64,000 nt of DNA. Origin: Zeugodacus cucurbitae (taxonomy: Eukaryota; Arthropoda; Insecta; Diptera; Tephritidae). Shown piece after piece: positions 1-12,409 of the stretch (position 1 is the first letter of the stretch; each line of letters begins with the position of its first letter). Below the pieces are notes generated by a model that worked only from the letters and a program-made list of their open reading frames with translations, made no database searches and was not told the origin of the DNA. The DNA lies in NCBI RefSeq assembly GCF_028554725.1, contig NC_071670.1:58124501-58188500 (forward strand), in the 5' to 3' direction. The position numbers and the translations under genes were made by a program.

Positions 1-145
1 AACTTTCAATGGACTTTATACAATTTATAAGACGAATATGTGGGTCAAATTGTGTATTATATAATATAAATAAAGTTAAATAAATAAATTGGGAGAGTAT
101 AAAATGTTCGGTTACACCCGAACTTAGCCCTTCCTTACTTGTTTT
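1..145 (-). mobile_element. 5-prime end of a hairpin-ended (Helentron/DINE-like) repeat, cut by the window edge
   Basis: Read on the minus strand this matches the start of the fuller copy at 48175-49353: an ACAAGTAAGGAAGGG start, a hairpin of GTTCGG / CCGAAC type, then TTTTATACTCTC and a run mentioning the CACAATTTGACCCACATATTCG segment. The remainder of the element lies left of the window. No coding sequence is visible. The family name is inferred from architecture, not from a database match. Confidence 0.75.
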
Positions 146-1587
146 TCAATATTTTAGCAAAAAAAATATAAAATATAAATGAAAATATATAAATACTTTC
201 TTAAAAAAATTCTAAAAAATCGCCTATTTTTTCATGCATTGCACTGGTATAACCCCTTGAGGCTGATTATCAACAAAGTATTTAAAACCGATTATAACAT
301 TTCTCACAATACGAAAGGGTTCCTACTAGTTTTCAATCTTCTTCAAAAACCTTAATCTGTATAAACAAGGGTAAGCAAAGTAAGAATCACATGCAACAAA
401 TATTTGAAAAATCACTGTTGATCCAACTGCAGTGAACCACTCTACTAATCGCAGCCAATATGTGTGTGTACTATGAAGTGACAAATCGTCGAACATCGAT
501 TGAGCTGACAACGCTTTAACGCTTTCGTGTCAATTGATGCTTGACTTGCCTACACACACACACACTCAACGAGCAGGCGGTGGAGGAGCTTGTAATGGCA
601 TGAGCCCAAACACATACATACAAATACCGTTGCAAGCGTGCTGCAAGCGTTGAAGCGCTGAATAAATGCAATTTGCAATTGCAGCAATTGATAAAATTTG
701 CTAAATTTGTTATGCTCTTGCTTATGCAATTAACTACTCGCAGCAGGAGGAGTAGAGAAATTGTTGCTTTAAGCACCTATAGAGACACACAGACTAAAAT
801 ATATACATTAGCCGTTGCAAATATTTATCTAGTGAACTGCTATTTAATTTATTTATGCGTTAATTTGCTGGCAACTTTTAATAACAGCATAAATATATAA
901 TGATTGGCAACTATGTAAATTCACATTTAGAAATTTAAATTAATTATATTTAAAACAATTTAATTGAAATCTCAGAGCTTGCAGCAATGATTCTTAGTTC
1001 ATTATTATTATTGTTGTTTTTGTTGTTGTTGAACTCGTTGGCGGAAGTAATTTAGGCGAGCATTAAGTAAATAAAACTTCGATTTGTAAATTTCATTAAC
1101 TGTTATTTGAATTATCTATACATATATACCAACATCTATATGTAGTTCTTTATTTACAGTTAGTTGGTGTGTTTACACCGAGATTTTCGCTGTAAATATG
1201 CAAAGTAGATAAATCATTATTAATACTTGACTTGTGCACAAATATTTGCTCATTCTCGAGTACTTAGTGGAGTTTCTATGCTTTCTTGAGCTAAATTAAT
1301 AGGCTGCAGGCTTTTGATTTTACCACATTTCGATGAAACACTTACAGCGGCTAGGAAGAGAGGAAGGGGTGAGAGTCGTTTCAAATGATTATATTATTAT
1401 GTGGAACCTGAGGCCGGAGGTACCAAAGAAGGGTATATAGTATATTTCTTCCAAATTTGTTTATTTATGATCGGAGGTTGAGTGGAGAGAGAAAGTAGAT
1501 ATTAAAATTATGTTTGTTTTAACTAAATTCAAGTTTTTGAAACTACAAAGCGAACTAATTTCGATTGACATTTTTAATTTAATTTTA
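146..1587. other. AT-rich non-coding DNA
   Basis: I find no convincing exon. Short open frames on both strands overlap each other and contain simple repeats: a CA run near 550 and a TTATTATT/GTTGTTGTT run near 1003-1030. Nothing else is supportable. Confidence 0.5.
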
Positions 1588-1591
1588 TTAA

Positions 1592-2554
1592 GTGGACCCC
1601 CCATTCTCGTTCAAAAATATGGCCTTGGAAAGATTTTTCAAAATTCTACTCGATTCGGAGATACAGCCGATTTTGTGACGTGGCGTCCGAGCCGGCCGAG
1701 CGATCTTCTAAACTTTAAACGCGTTTTTCTCGAAACTACTTTTTTGAGGTTGACATGATATCTCAAGTTCTACTGAACCGATTCCTTTGAAATTTGGTAT
1801 ATATCTTCTTTATACAATGCTCTATCGTATCTGCCTTGGATTTCCAAAAATTTTGATTTGAAGTATTTAAAAAAATCGAAAATGTCGAAAAAATGTAGTC
1901 AAAAAAAATTGTTTTCAAGTCGACGCCATTTTGTTTTTCATTTATTTTTTTTTTTGAAAGGTCAACCCGATAACGCGATCCTTACTAATGAAGAATCTTC
2001 TTGTTTTTCTTTTGTGTTTTAGATCTCTACAAGGGTTGAAATCACGTCAACCAGGACGCCCTTCTTTTCGGCGGCGCATGTGATTTCCGCTCACTGGAAC
2101 GTCTGAAATCAAAAATTCCAACGGGATTAGAAATATCTGGATCTGGTATGAACTGGGATTATTAATTTCGCACAAAAATTAACAAAATGGCGGACCTTTG
2201 AAATTTTTTTTTAAATCGCCTTTATATTCACCGATTTGATTTATCCTAGTTCATACTATACCTTTGTATGTATGTATAGAATAACGTATTAAAATTTGGA
2301 ACCGATTGAATTAATGGGTTTTGAGTAACCTCATGCACAAGTCGTAAAAACACTGTTTCGAGAAAAACGCGTTTAAAGTTTTGGAAAGCAAATTCTTGGG
2401 TATAAAACCCGCCTACGTTCAATCTTCAATCGACTATATCTTCAAGAGTTTTTGAAATGTTCACTTGAAATTTTAAAGGAACATTCTTGAATAGTTAGAA
2501 TTAGAATTAGATTAAAAAAAATATCAATTTTTTTAAACCGAGAATGGGGGCCCC
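1592..2554. mobile_element. TTAA-flanked element with inverted ends (piggyBac-type target site)
   Basis: The left end is TTAA followed by GTGGACCCCCCATTCTCG. The right end, read from the opposite strand, is TTAA followed by GGGGCCCCCATTCTCGG. The flanking TTAA copies are at 1588-1591 and 2555-2558. The 963-bp interior has no transposase frame. Internally a block of the type CGAGAAAAACGCGTTTAAAG occurs near both ends in opposite orientations (about 1713-1735 and 2358-2380). TTAA duplication is the hallmark of piggyBac elements, so a piggyBac-mobilised non-autonomous element is the likely class; this is an inference from the ends only. Confidence 0.7.
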
Positions 2555-2604
2555 TTAAATTAATTTAATTTATCTTATTTAATTTTTTGCATTAGAACAC
2601 TATA

Positions 2605-2968
2605 TGTGGTGTGTTCAAAAAATAACGGGAATTCTAAAATTTCACGGTTTAGGAGAGTCCAATTGTCAAACATATCTTTTATTGTGTTGATATATGTACA
2701 TGCCCCTGAAGTACGATCAATTTGCAGGCGTATTCATTGCTTACTTTGTCTTTGGAGCAGCCGAGATTGGCGATTTTCGTTTGCTAAAAGCTCACACTTC
2801 GTTGCTTGTTCCGTGGATTTTTGGCCAACTCGGTGTGACTTTTTCGTATTTCAAAAAAAAAACCTTAAAGGTCCGTCGTTTTACAGGCATACGAGGAATC
2901 GCTGAAAGCACCAAAGGCAAATTTTTTTCAAAAAACGAAAATTCCCGTTAATTTTTGAACTCATCACG
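2605..2968. mobile_element. Mariner-type MITE with TGTTCAAAAAATAACGGGAATT ends
   Basis: The left end reads GTGTGTTCAAAAAATAACGG. The right end read from the other strand is GATGAGTTCAAAAATTAACGGG, so the two ends form imperfect inverted repeats of about 27 bp. A TA lies outside the left end. The 360-bp interior contains short open frames on the plus strand, but none shows recognisable transposase motifs. A single-ended relative is at 49646-49699. The boundaries are good to within a few bases. Confidence 0.6.
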
Positions 2969-5480
2969 TTTAGATTCTAAAACTCAGTTCGAAGTTGAGC
3001 ATTAAGATAGTTCAGTTGAAAACCCCATTGGTGAAACCAAATTATTTCACAAGACTTTAAAAAAATGTACCGTTAACTTTAAAAATAATATGAAACCAAA
3101 ATCAAACCAATTACAATCGGCCCAAACATAGAGCATACCTTTTAGCGCGCACAATCACCACACTTAAAGGCCTATTGACACAAACCAGCAATTGCAATTA
3201 AAGTCTCCAATGTTAGAGCGTTAGCTAATTTGGAAAACATTTTCAATCACTGGGAATTCCATAAATTTTCTTTCAACATTTTTTCTCCAACCACCAAAGG
3301 CATTCGACAGGCCGGACGACAGCACGCAAACACACCTTTTGGGGACAGGCGATGCTGCTGGCAGACTCTTGGTCCCAGTAAGTATACCAAACCCAATTAA
3401 ATTCCTTTCACTCATGACGCTGTACTTTATGTGCCAATATTATTGAATATTTGTGTGTATCTGTGTGTTAGGGAAAATGTGTGGGAATTTTAGCAAAATC
3501 AACGATGATTAAATACCAACACGCAATCAAAGCATACCAAACGTGAACAACGAGGCAGTTGGAGGCACGAAATGGAATGTGATTTTTGTGTGTGGAAAAA
3601 TCTTTTGCCGAGTTTTCGTTTGTAACAAGCAATGATTTTTTGGTGGCAAATACTGTGAGGGACCTTCTATGTAATAAGGTTAATGGTGTTGAACATATAT
3701 TTGTACTATACATACTCATATATGTATATGTAGCATGATTAAAGATGACTGATTTACTGCCGCATTGACGACTACACTCAGTTACTCAACATTCAGTTTT
3801 TCTCTATAGAGCTTTCATTTCATATACAAGAGTGTAGATATATTTCCTCCCATATACTCGTATGTATATTAAATAGATAAAAAAAAATATATTTCTCTAC
3901 ATTCGAATGTTGTAACAAATATGCGACGAAAAGTGTACGTGTGACAATTTCGACAATTGTAAATGAGATTAATTTCAATAGCCGAGCGAGCAATGAGCAA
4001 CGCCAACGGCAACCCGGCACACACACACATACTCAAACATACACCCACACCACTGCATATGTATAAATACATATAAATTTCCTTCGGCAGCTTTAGTGTG
4101 GCAGCGGCGTTTGCCCTTAAGTATTTTTCAAAGATGTGCAACAGCTGCAAGGAATTTCAAAACTTCTCAGCATACTTTTGCGGAAGGTGTAGACCGCACA
4201 TACAGGCATATAAGTACATGTATATGTATAAGTACTTATATATAACTGGGTGTGTGGGTGTTTGGTTGGTTGCGTGGTTGTAGTGACTGTTAAGCAAACA
4301 CAATTCTTGAAATATGTTTATGGTATATTACTACTTTTCAGCGAATTGCAAGCATGGAAAGGAGTAGACGCCTAAAGGTATATTACATAAATATGGAAGT
4401 TGTAGATGTAAAGTATAGGTTCATAAAACGCAAGATTTATATACATGTTATTTATCAATACTTTACTAAAAAAGTTTTGAAGAATCCTATAAAATGGTAG
4501 TTTTCATACGGAAATTAAAGTTCTTAAAATTTCAAAAGTAGTTCAAATAAATGAAAGTATAACATAACATAACTTTTAAGTATAACATAACTTAGCTTTA
4601 CAGGCTTCAAAAATTGATTTTTTTGTTTTGTTTTTAATCTCTTCCAAAACTATCCAAGAATATGTCTTTAAAATTCCAGAGGCCAATTCGACATATTTTC
4701 GAAGCTAGAGCAGTTTTAGTGGCCGAGCGTCGAGAAGGTGCGAAAGCTCAGGCAGACCTTTAAAGCGCGTTTTCTCGAAAAAAAAAAATAATCAAAATGA
4801 TCTAGCTTCAGTATTAAATTATCTTCTATTTGAACTAGACAAAAGTAGTTGAAGTTGGACAAACGTATTATTTAAACTACTTGTTTTGCAACTTAAAGTC
4901 AATTTTTTTTTTCTTAAAAAAATTATTTTTTTTAAACTTCGAAAAAGTTTGGAATTTTATAACTTCTTCGGTATTTTTTTAGTTCATAAAAAAAAGAAAC
5001 TTATAAAAATTAAAAAAAAAATTGGTTCGACTATTTCAGATGCATCGCACACCTCCATCACCGGCACCGATTTACAAGTGCAGACTCCAGGCGCTCCAGA
5101 AAAATACTGACAACTTTGAAAAAAATGTCAATATTTTTTAATAATTTTTGATATTGTTTTTTAAGCCTTAAATAGAGTACACTATCGTCTTAAAATTCCG
5201 TTTACCGTAATCATTTCCTTCTCTTTCAAACAAAAATTTCTAAAAAATGCTTTTTTTTCAGCTTCTAAAGCAGACTACTGCCTTAATATATTGAGTTGTT
5301 AGCCCAGGCGTATGAGTAACATATTTAATAACTAACTTCTGATCCGTCGGAACTTTTTAAAATTGACACCGAATCATTGGTGTGGGGTTATAGCATCGAA
5401 AGCGATATCCTATTGGATTAGTTACAAAAGATTTTCGCCCCAAAAGATATCTTCGTTGAAAATGGTAGGCTAAGTCATTA
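2969..5480. other. Non-coding DNA with a decayed repeat at about 4620-5290
   Basis: No exon can be supported. The segment around 4730-4780 contains CCTTTAAAGCGCGTTTTCTCG. This is the same internal block found in the TTAA elements, here followed by long A and T runs, so a decayed relative probably lies here, but I cannot define its ends. CA-rich simple sequence lies at 4019-4050. The short frames at 3868-4283 overlap on opposite strands and look fortuitous. Confidence 0.45.
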
Positions 5481-5482
5481 TA

Positions 5483-6648
5483 AAGGGTGATTCATTTCAA
5501 GGTTCCCTATTTCTTTAAATACTACTACTTCTTTAAAAAAAAAATAATAATGGGGAATGTTGGTTGTCATTCGAAATAACATTTTTTGGCATCTATATTT
5601 TAAGGATTACCTCTTTCAAATGTTGCCTGAGGCTACGCCTCAGATGGCCCAGCCTTTAAGTTCCATTTTCAATTAGTAGTTCGTGCATTTCGATTGGTAA
5701 CTGGCGAATGACACGCGTGATATTTTGCTCCAAAACCTGCACCGAAGCGGGATTGTCCGCATAGACTTTAGACTTTATATATCCCTACAGGAAAAGGTCT
5801 AACGGTGTGATATCACACGATCTTGGTGGCCAACCGACCGGCCCAAAACGTGAAATTATCTGCTCACCAATGTATTCTCTCAATAAATCCATTGATTGCT
5901 GCGATGTATGGGAAGTGGCGCCATCTTATTGAAACCAAATGTCGCCGATATCACGTGCTCCAATTTTAGGCATCTAATTTTCTGTTATAACGGCGCGATA
6001 ACGGTCCACAAACCAAATAGTTGTTTTTTCTGGATGAAATTGCAGCGCTTGAATCTTTTCAGATTGTTCTTCGTCTTAAATGCGGCAATTTTGCTTGTTT
6101 ACATACCCATGAGTCTCATCGCTGAACAGAACTTGGCTCGAAAACGTCGGATTTTCTTGGACCTTTTCATAGAGCGAAACGATTTCGAGGAAGGTCGACC
6201 GGCTACAGTTCTCACACAAGCTGTATTTTGTATCCTTTCGATTTATGATCTCAACGTTAAATGCGCCAAGTCGTGCCATACGTCAGTCCGAGTTGCTGTG
6301 AACGGCACCGAATCGACTATCCACGCTTTTTGTCTACACTCTCAACTACGGCTGCTACATTTTCTTCACAGCGTGCTGGACGTGGTCTATTCGGTCGAAT
6401 CTTATCCAATAGTGAAGCTGGGTCTCAATATGACTCATGGTATTGCTATTAGTGCGCTCATAGGCCGATTATGTTGACCATAAGTTGAGCAAAGCGCGCG
6501 AAAAACATTCACGTTGTTCAGGCGTACATCTTTCCATGATCAAATGTCAAACAATACTTAAAAAAATAATGTGACAGCCTGACACGACTCACGCGTGAAA
6601 TGTCAAAAGAAGACTATTGAAAAAAGTACCTCTACTTGGATCACCTGT
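5483..6648 (-). pseudogene. Decayed DD41D (rosa-type) mariner transposon
   Basis: TA-flanked element (TA at 5481-5482 and 6649-6650) whose ends, both read inward, are AAGGGTGATTCATTT and ACAGGTGATCCAAGT. The minus strand carries transposase remnants: a first catalytic D in an FSDE context near 6110-6120 followed by YVNKQNCRI, then F-Q-stop-D-G-A (second D, near 5920), then WPPRSCD and TPLDLFL (third D). The D of QxDGA and the D of TPLD are separated by 41 residues, which is the rosa-family spacing first described in Ceratitis. In-frame stops (one inside the QQD motif, one after LFL) and frameshifts make it non-functional. Related copies lie at 19165-19603 and 35718-36670. Confidence 0.85.
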
Positions 6649-6650
6649 TA

Positions 6651-7515
6651 AATACTTTTTTATTTAACACATTCTAATATAATAAAAAATACTTTTGATA
6701 TTGATTTTCGAAGAACAAACATAAAGAATATTTATCGTCATCTATCTACAATTTATAGGAAAATTTAAACGTAACATCTTCAATGAAAAAAAAAACTAAA
6801 AATCGCATGCAATAAATATATTTAATATTGTAAAATAACTTTCTCCCATTTACTTCTTCAACACCTAAAAATCAACCACAGAATCCCTCAATAAATATCA
6901 TTAAATCCAATATATCAAAATAGTTCGCACGCAATACAGAAAACAAAAGAGAGGATAACGAAGCAAAAAATAATCCTTCGAATTATTTCGCAAGAAAATC
7001 TCGATTAAATCTGGCCTCATTAATCACGAAATTGAGGCATATTGAATTTTAAATGGCAGCCATAGCATGTGAGCCATGCGTTATTAAAGCAACAGGAAAT
7101 GCGACATGAAAGAAGCATGATAAAGGCAAAAGCCCCAACGGAGAAAACGGATATGTGAACGTGTACCAAAGAGAAAATATCACAAGCAAAATGTGTGTGT
7201 GTGTGTGTGTGTGTGCGTATGTGGGAAGCAAAAAACGGCAATAAAAGCGGCGCAACAAGTTGTGGGTGGGAGTTGCTGAAACAAAGCTTAATAATGACCG
7301 GGGAAAAACAGCAAATGAGAAAGAAAATAAAATCAAAGTAGAAACAATAGCGGCAGCTGTAACGAAGCGTCGAACACCGAACACAAGCAAAACACGGCGC
7401 AACAGACTCATTAATGTATCGAAATGTCGAATATGTGAAGGATATTGCTTTATTTGGTGACATTATTGAATTGTGACCGGACGGATGGGTACAAGAACGC
7501 ATGCATTTAATATAT
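6651..7515. other. Non-coding DNA with a GT microsatellite
   Basis: Long open frames overlap on both strands between 7020 and 7502, but they owe their openness to the GT/CA run and are not supported as exons. The remainder is AT-rich sequence with nothing recognisable. Confidence 0.5.
7192..7215. repeat. (GT)n microsatellite
   Basis: About 12 uninterrupted TG units, read directly from the sequence. Confidence 0.9.
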
Positions 7516-7523
7516 ATTCATAT

Positions 7524-8199
7524 CAGAGAACGGCATTTGCTGAATGAAAAACATTCGTACGCGCTCAACAGCCGAATAATCACACTGTTCGGATCAGCCG
7601 ATCAAACTTGCCTGAGCTCACATTTTCGTTGTTGATTTTAAATTCACTCGTCTGTGTGCGATTTTTTGTCTCACTCCGAGTTTGTTCGGCTCATGTTCAA
7701 TATAATGATTTCGGGCGCTTGCTCATTCGGTTCAACAATCATTGTTTTGAACAAGAACAACACTCAACTCGCAAAAATCAAATCGAATGATTTTACTCAT
7801 GCGCGCAGCAAGCGGCACTTTTTCTGCACAGATGAAATGTGAGAAGAAGAACAAGACAAGCTACAACAACAAACTGCATAGAAATTGTTACGGTACATGC
7901 AGTCGTAACGCTCACATCGTGACGTCTTGTCACTAATTGTTTACTCATAATCCATCAACTCAAATTGAACCGAATGATGCTTTCGTCAACACAGGCTCAT
8001 TTTATTGAACGCTGACTTTTGTTCAGTGAGTTGAATTGAGTGAGAAATTTTGAACCGAGGACTCAAAATCCAAAGAATGATGTGTACGGCAAATTGAGTT
8101 GATTTTTACTCATCACTCTGTTTTTTTCAGTGAGTTGAGTTGAATGAAAAAGTTCGTGTATGAGTAAATCAAGAAAATAGTGATTTTTGCAGTTCTCTG
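7524..8199 (+). mobile_element. hAT-type MITE, copy 1, with perfect 8-bp target duplication
   Basis: 676-bp element beginning CAGAGAACGGCATTTG and ending, read from the other strand, CAGAGAACTGCAAAAATC. It is flanked by exact copies of ATTCATAT (7516-7523 and 8200-8207). An 8-bp duplication with CAG-type ends is characteristic of hAT transposons. The interior has no transposase frame; it contains repeated GAGTTGAATTGAGT-type words near 8020-8150. A near-identical inverted copy is at 12410-13080. It sits only 20 bp from the Tc1-like element on its right. Confidence 0.92.
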
Positions 8200-8219
8200 A
8201 TTCATATACAACATAATTA

Positions 8220-8832
8220 CAGTGGTGGTAATATTATTAGAGCAGACATAGGTATGACCATGATGGCCAACCAGAAAGGTAGTTATTTCGATACTGAACC
8301 ATCTTATTAAAAAAAGATAATTATTATCACAATGGATTCTTTTAATTTGTCAAATCTTAGAAAGTGGCGAATCGAACAGACAACTGGCTTAAATGGCATA
8401 AACTGGTATAAAAAGCCATTATATCTCAATTTAATGTGGTCATATCATTTTGTAATGAATTCGGGTCCACAACTTTTTTATAAATCAACTACACTTATTA
8501 TTAATGTGGGTCAAGCACTGGACGATTAAATCGATTAAATCGTTTTATATCGATCTTGGACATTTGTGTCAATATTAACCCAACAAAATATTTGTAGAGA
8601 TCTGTTTGCATCCCAAAGTTATTCTCAACTGAAAATGTCTCTTTTTGAGCCGAATTCTCGACATTTGCGGGAAATTTGCTTTTCTTTTATAATTCCAAGA
8701 AAAGTGCCCGCTGAGGCTCATCGACATTTGTAACCGTTTTTATACAAAAAAAATTAAATTTACAAAAAAACGTCGGAAACAAAGTTGTAGACTTGTGTAG
8801 ATAATAAATTTCCATTTTTATGGCCGTCACTG
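8220..8832. mobile_element. Short Tc1-like element
   Basis: TA (8218-8219) is followed by CAGTGGTGGTAATATTATTAG. The right end, read from the other strand, begins TA then CAGTGACGGCCATAAAAATG. CAGTG-starting ends with TA duplication are typical of Tc1/Minos-type elements. At 613 bp it is far shorter than a full element (about 1.6 kb). An open frame at 8332-8529 has no DNDPKH- or SPDLNPIE-like transposase motif, so this is an internally deleted or MITE derivative. Confidence 0.65.
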
Positions 8833-8834
8833 TA

Positions 8835-9799
8835 TTCATTGTGCGCGGCAAAACCTCAACCTATTTTCAAAGAATAACATGTAAACATTTGCTAACAGCA
8901 GCTTCCAAATACATTCGTTGGGATTATGCGTATTATTACATTTTAGTATTGTTGCTTTTGTTGTATTGTAACAAGTAATTCTTATGACGTAACATAATGT
9001 CGCATTGAGAAATATCAATAATGACATTCAAAGTGCGGCAGTGTTGGCACAGCATTTATTGCGCCTAAAAGCAGATATCGATTACGACGTTGTTACGAGG
9101 TTGCTGCTGCCGCAAAGGGATATCCAGCCGCAATAGTGTCGTATTAGAAGCGTACACATAAACGAATGTCTTGGGATGTGTTGTTATACTCGTCGCCTGC
9201 TTATCCGCTGAGGCTATTGCTGTCTGTCCTACTACACTTTCATTCAGCGCCAAATTTGGTGTTGTCTACTTTTAGGCACTATTACTTGCTGATTGCTTTT
9301 AAATTACTATGTCAGTAGTAAGTAGAAAAGTTGGTCAAACAAAAGTTAAGCATCATAATTTTAGGCTCTGCTTACGCTTAATAATCTCATAGGAAAGTTG
9401 AAAGGAAGGAACAACTTGTAAACTGTGTGTGAGGGGGTGGAAGTAATTTCCAAATTGATTTGTGGATTAAAGACCTTATTTATATAGTGTTGATGGGATG
9501 TGAAGTGCTTGCGGTAATGACTCTTTTCCACGAATCGAATGAAGTGAGTAAAGACAAGGGCTCAATCCTGCTTTCAACGTTGAAGGGTTGAGCCTAAGGC
9601 AGCTAACTATAAAGACCAGGATCTCTAAGGGGAATAGTGATTCTTGTTTAACATTTTGGATGTGGATTACCAGCAAAAGTCTTGATGAATATCAAAGGAG
9701 CTTTACCGAGTCTAGAAGAAGCTTTTACAACCCAATTATTTTTCCACCTGATAGTTCCAGATGCGGCTGCTAAAAAGAAGCGGACTCATGCACCGTCAA
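8835..9799. other. Non-coding DNA, possibly extending the LINE remnant leftward from about 9540
   Basis: No gene is visible. The segment 9540-9780 has a more balanced composition than its surroundings and may be a further decayed part of the LINE remnant that follows, but I could not read a recognisable motif in it. Confidence 0.4.
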
Positions 9800-10390
9800 C
9801 AGTAGATTCGAATTACTTTGCAATCCGAACTGCAAAGCGGACCACCTTGCGATAGAGGGTGCCCTAGCAACATAGACGCCCTAGCAACATAGACGTCGGA
9901 GTGAAAGCGGGTCGGTCCCGTAATCCATTTGCGAGATAGTGCTGGTCCCATTGACTTCGAGTGAACTCACCAAAATCCATGGGGAAATCACCAGCAGCTG
10001 TGCAGTAGCGAGGCATTTCTGGCCCGCTGTGGATCGAAAACGGTCCTTCCAGCTGGAGTCGCTTAGGAAGGATAATTTCGGCACAATCATTGGTGTGCTC
10101 ACTGGACAGTAACCAATAGGCACACCTGCGTTGAGATTAGGGATCAAGCCAGACGCTAGCAGCGAAAACTGCTCGGAGGTAGGCACACCTTCGTCGAACC
10201 CAACGAAGTGACTGGAATGAACATTACGCGACTTTATAATAGATTCCAAGGGCTTTGTCGAATCATAAGGGTCTTGGCTATCCGTCAGGAGAATTTGGGT
10301 GTCACAAAGGTCAAAAAGGAGACTCTCTGCAGTTGCGGAAATCTACCGCTCCTCTCCAACACAATTTGCCGTCATAGACTTAATGCATTT
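9800..10390 (+). pseudogene. Decayed LINE fragment (RNase H to C-terminal region)
   Basis: Plus-strand fragments resemble the end of a non-LTR retrotransposon polyprotein. First comes ADHLAIEGAL (RNase H tail: cf. ELADRLAKEGA-type), then ARHFWPAVDRKRSFQLESL, then GTIIGVLTGQ, a stop, PIGT and LRLGIKPDAS (cf. the common TGHCPIGxHALRLGI motif), then a cysteine-containing ENCSEVGTPS region. Numerous stops and frameshifts show it is dead. The assignment to an I/R1/LOA-like LINE carrying an RNase H is an inference from these motifs. No 5-prime portion is seen. Confidence 0.65.
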
Positions 10391-12000
10391 GCTTGAGTAA
10401 TTTGGTTGAAATATGTGTTGCAAGTTTAAATCCTTCTAGATAATTCCTCAAATATTCAGCATATACTCATACAATGATATTAACCAACATATAACTGGAA
10501 AAACATAAGCCAAACGATAAATAGACACTTGAAGCCTTATCTCCTACTAAATAGAGTCTTAGTTAATAGTGAAAACAGCATGAGCGCGACCTTAAAGAAA
10601 TACCTTATACCTTTAATACCTTAATACCTTTCCTTAAAAAGAAATACAAATAAAATTAATCAAAGAAAAACGCAATAAAGATACCTCTTAAAGACACTAA
10701 CAACACTCACAAGTACTAAACGCAAACACAAATACTCGCGTAGTTAGTAAGTAGCATTAGAGAGTTTAATTGGCTCTTAAAGAGTATATACCAAAAGCTA
10801 CGCATAGCAAGCATACCAGCAGTCGTTAGATAAGGAATTGTTAGCTGAATGAAGAATGTCATTTTTAATTTGATTGCCAGGCATTAGGACACAACTGGCT
10901 GCCACTGGCGCAGCTAGTCTCTCGTCTGTGAGACAATTAAAAAATAATAGAAACTACTAAAAGAGTTTTAAATATTTTACAATTTCCTGTAGCTGCCAAA
11001 CGCCGCCTGCCGTCTGCGTTGTCTGCTGCTTGGGCTTCATGCACACATACCAATGCAATTTCCGGCTTCATTTACTGGCTTTACTGAGCGCTAAGGGCTG
11101 AGCACTCGCATGGAGGAAGGAGACCGCCGCCGGAGCAGAGCGCTGCTTGTTGCATGTTGTTGCAATCGCCATTTTTATTTTTTTTTTTTGTACTTTTTTT
11201 CCTTCTTTTACATTATACGCGCACTTGAAGTGGATTGGATTTCATTGTAGACGTTGAAGACAACGAAAACTGTGCAAGACAAATGGGTGAGCGCGAATTG
11301 AAGAAGCAGATGAGTTGCGACCAAGCAGTACAGTGACAGTTACGGCGTCGCAGCAACAATGTGACAATGCGTTTAAATGCCAAGCGGCGCGCTCGCGTGC
11401 AAGTTAAATGAGTGCAACGTGGATGAAGTAGAAGAATCGAACGAATGAAGAAAGAGGAGGAAGGCGGTTTCGTGAAATAGAGATTGCCATTCTGTTTGGA
11501 GCGTTGGAATGCGAGCCACTGACGCTCCATATTTCAGACATTTTCATATTTTATTTTCATAATTTTTGTGAAAAAAATTCAATTTTTAATTCAGCTGCAT
11601 GCGAAGTAGCGAGAAATGAAATGAATTTTCGTTAGCAAGACAAATGTTTGAAGTTTCAAATTTCGGTGTTGTTGCAAATGGCTATGCAGCGCTTGTGACT
11701 GACGTCTGTTTTTTGTTGCGAATAATATATATTTTGTTGTTATTGTAAAAATGTATAAAAATATTCTTGTAGCAAATGCACAACCTTTTACTTGATTAGA
11801 ATATTTAATTAGAGAATTTTTTTAAACTTATTTCTTTATAAAGAAAGTACCTTCATGTGGAAACATATACATAGATATATACTCATAAGCATATGAATGT
11901 ATTATGGTTATGAGTGGAGCTATGGAATGAAAGCCTGAAGACTGTAGGAAAAATTAGGCATATGTGTTGCAATATTTTTGATAGATATATGAGGTCCATC
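10391..12000. other. Intergenic or intronic DNA, moderately GC-rich at 10980-11560
   Basis: The stretch 10980-11560 is richer in GC than its surroundings (for example CCGCCGCCGGAGCAGAGCG near 11126) and has overlapping open frames on the minus strand, but there is no splice-bounded exon that I trust. It might be regulatory or untranslated sequence. No repeats were recognised. Confidence 0.4.
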
Positions 12001-12014
12001 ATCTCTTAACTGGT

Positions 12015-12401
12015 ATGAAATGTACCATATTCTATACAATTTTATATATTTCAATGGACAATCTCTTGAATAGAACATCAATCAAGTGGCTACCTTGTTT
12101 GTCGACATCAAATAGAGTTCTGCATTTTCATTATCTTTTTGAGTATTTCGTTCGAGTTGAGTTCATCAATCATCCGATTCTTCGTGATATACATTTTGCT
12201 CTTCAAAAACCCACACAGGAAGAAACCAGTGATAGTCAGATCGGAGACCTTATTGACCCCTCGTATATTTTTGACATCATGAACCAGCTACTGTGTGACC
12301 GTATTCCAAGCGATAAAGAAGATCAGTCAGTCGCAGTTTATATAAATAAATTCAAAATCATCCTTCCACGGACTCAAAATTCAAAATTAGCCGACGATTA
12401 G
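12015..12401 (+). pseudogene. Unrecognised coding-like fragment, 128 codons, cut by a hAT MITE
   Basis: An open frame of 128 residues, rich in ordinary coding-type residues (for example QKPTQEETSDSQIGDLID and DRIPSDKEDQSVAVYINKFK), ends at a TAG just before the 8-bp target duplication of the MITE at 12410. Beyond the MITE, coding-like pieces continue in shifting frames: FSDNLDQLIWLDH near 13100-13140, DFTPAVTDERRE near 13230, NIDSREPSTSNGNVDETF near 13390-13440, and SEITFDYRGDPKECGVCVKF near 13620-13690. This looks like a gene or transposon fragment broken by mutation and then by the MITE. I do not recognise the family. The first part could also be a real, diverged exon. Confidence 0.4.
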
Positions 12402-12409
12402 ATTCTTAT

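Noticed and set aside
7020..7502. 160-residue and 120-residue minus-strand frames
   Set aside because: They overlap each other and a plus-strand frame, and pass through a GT/CA microsatellite; no domain is evident.
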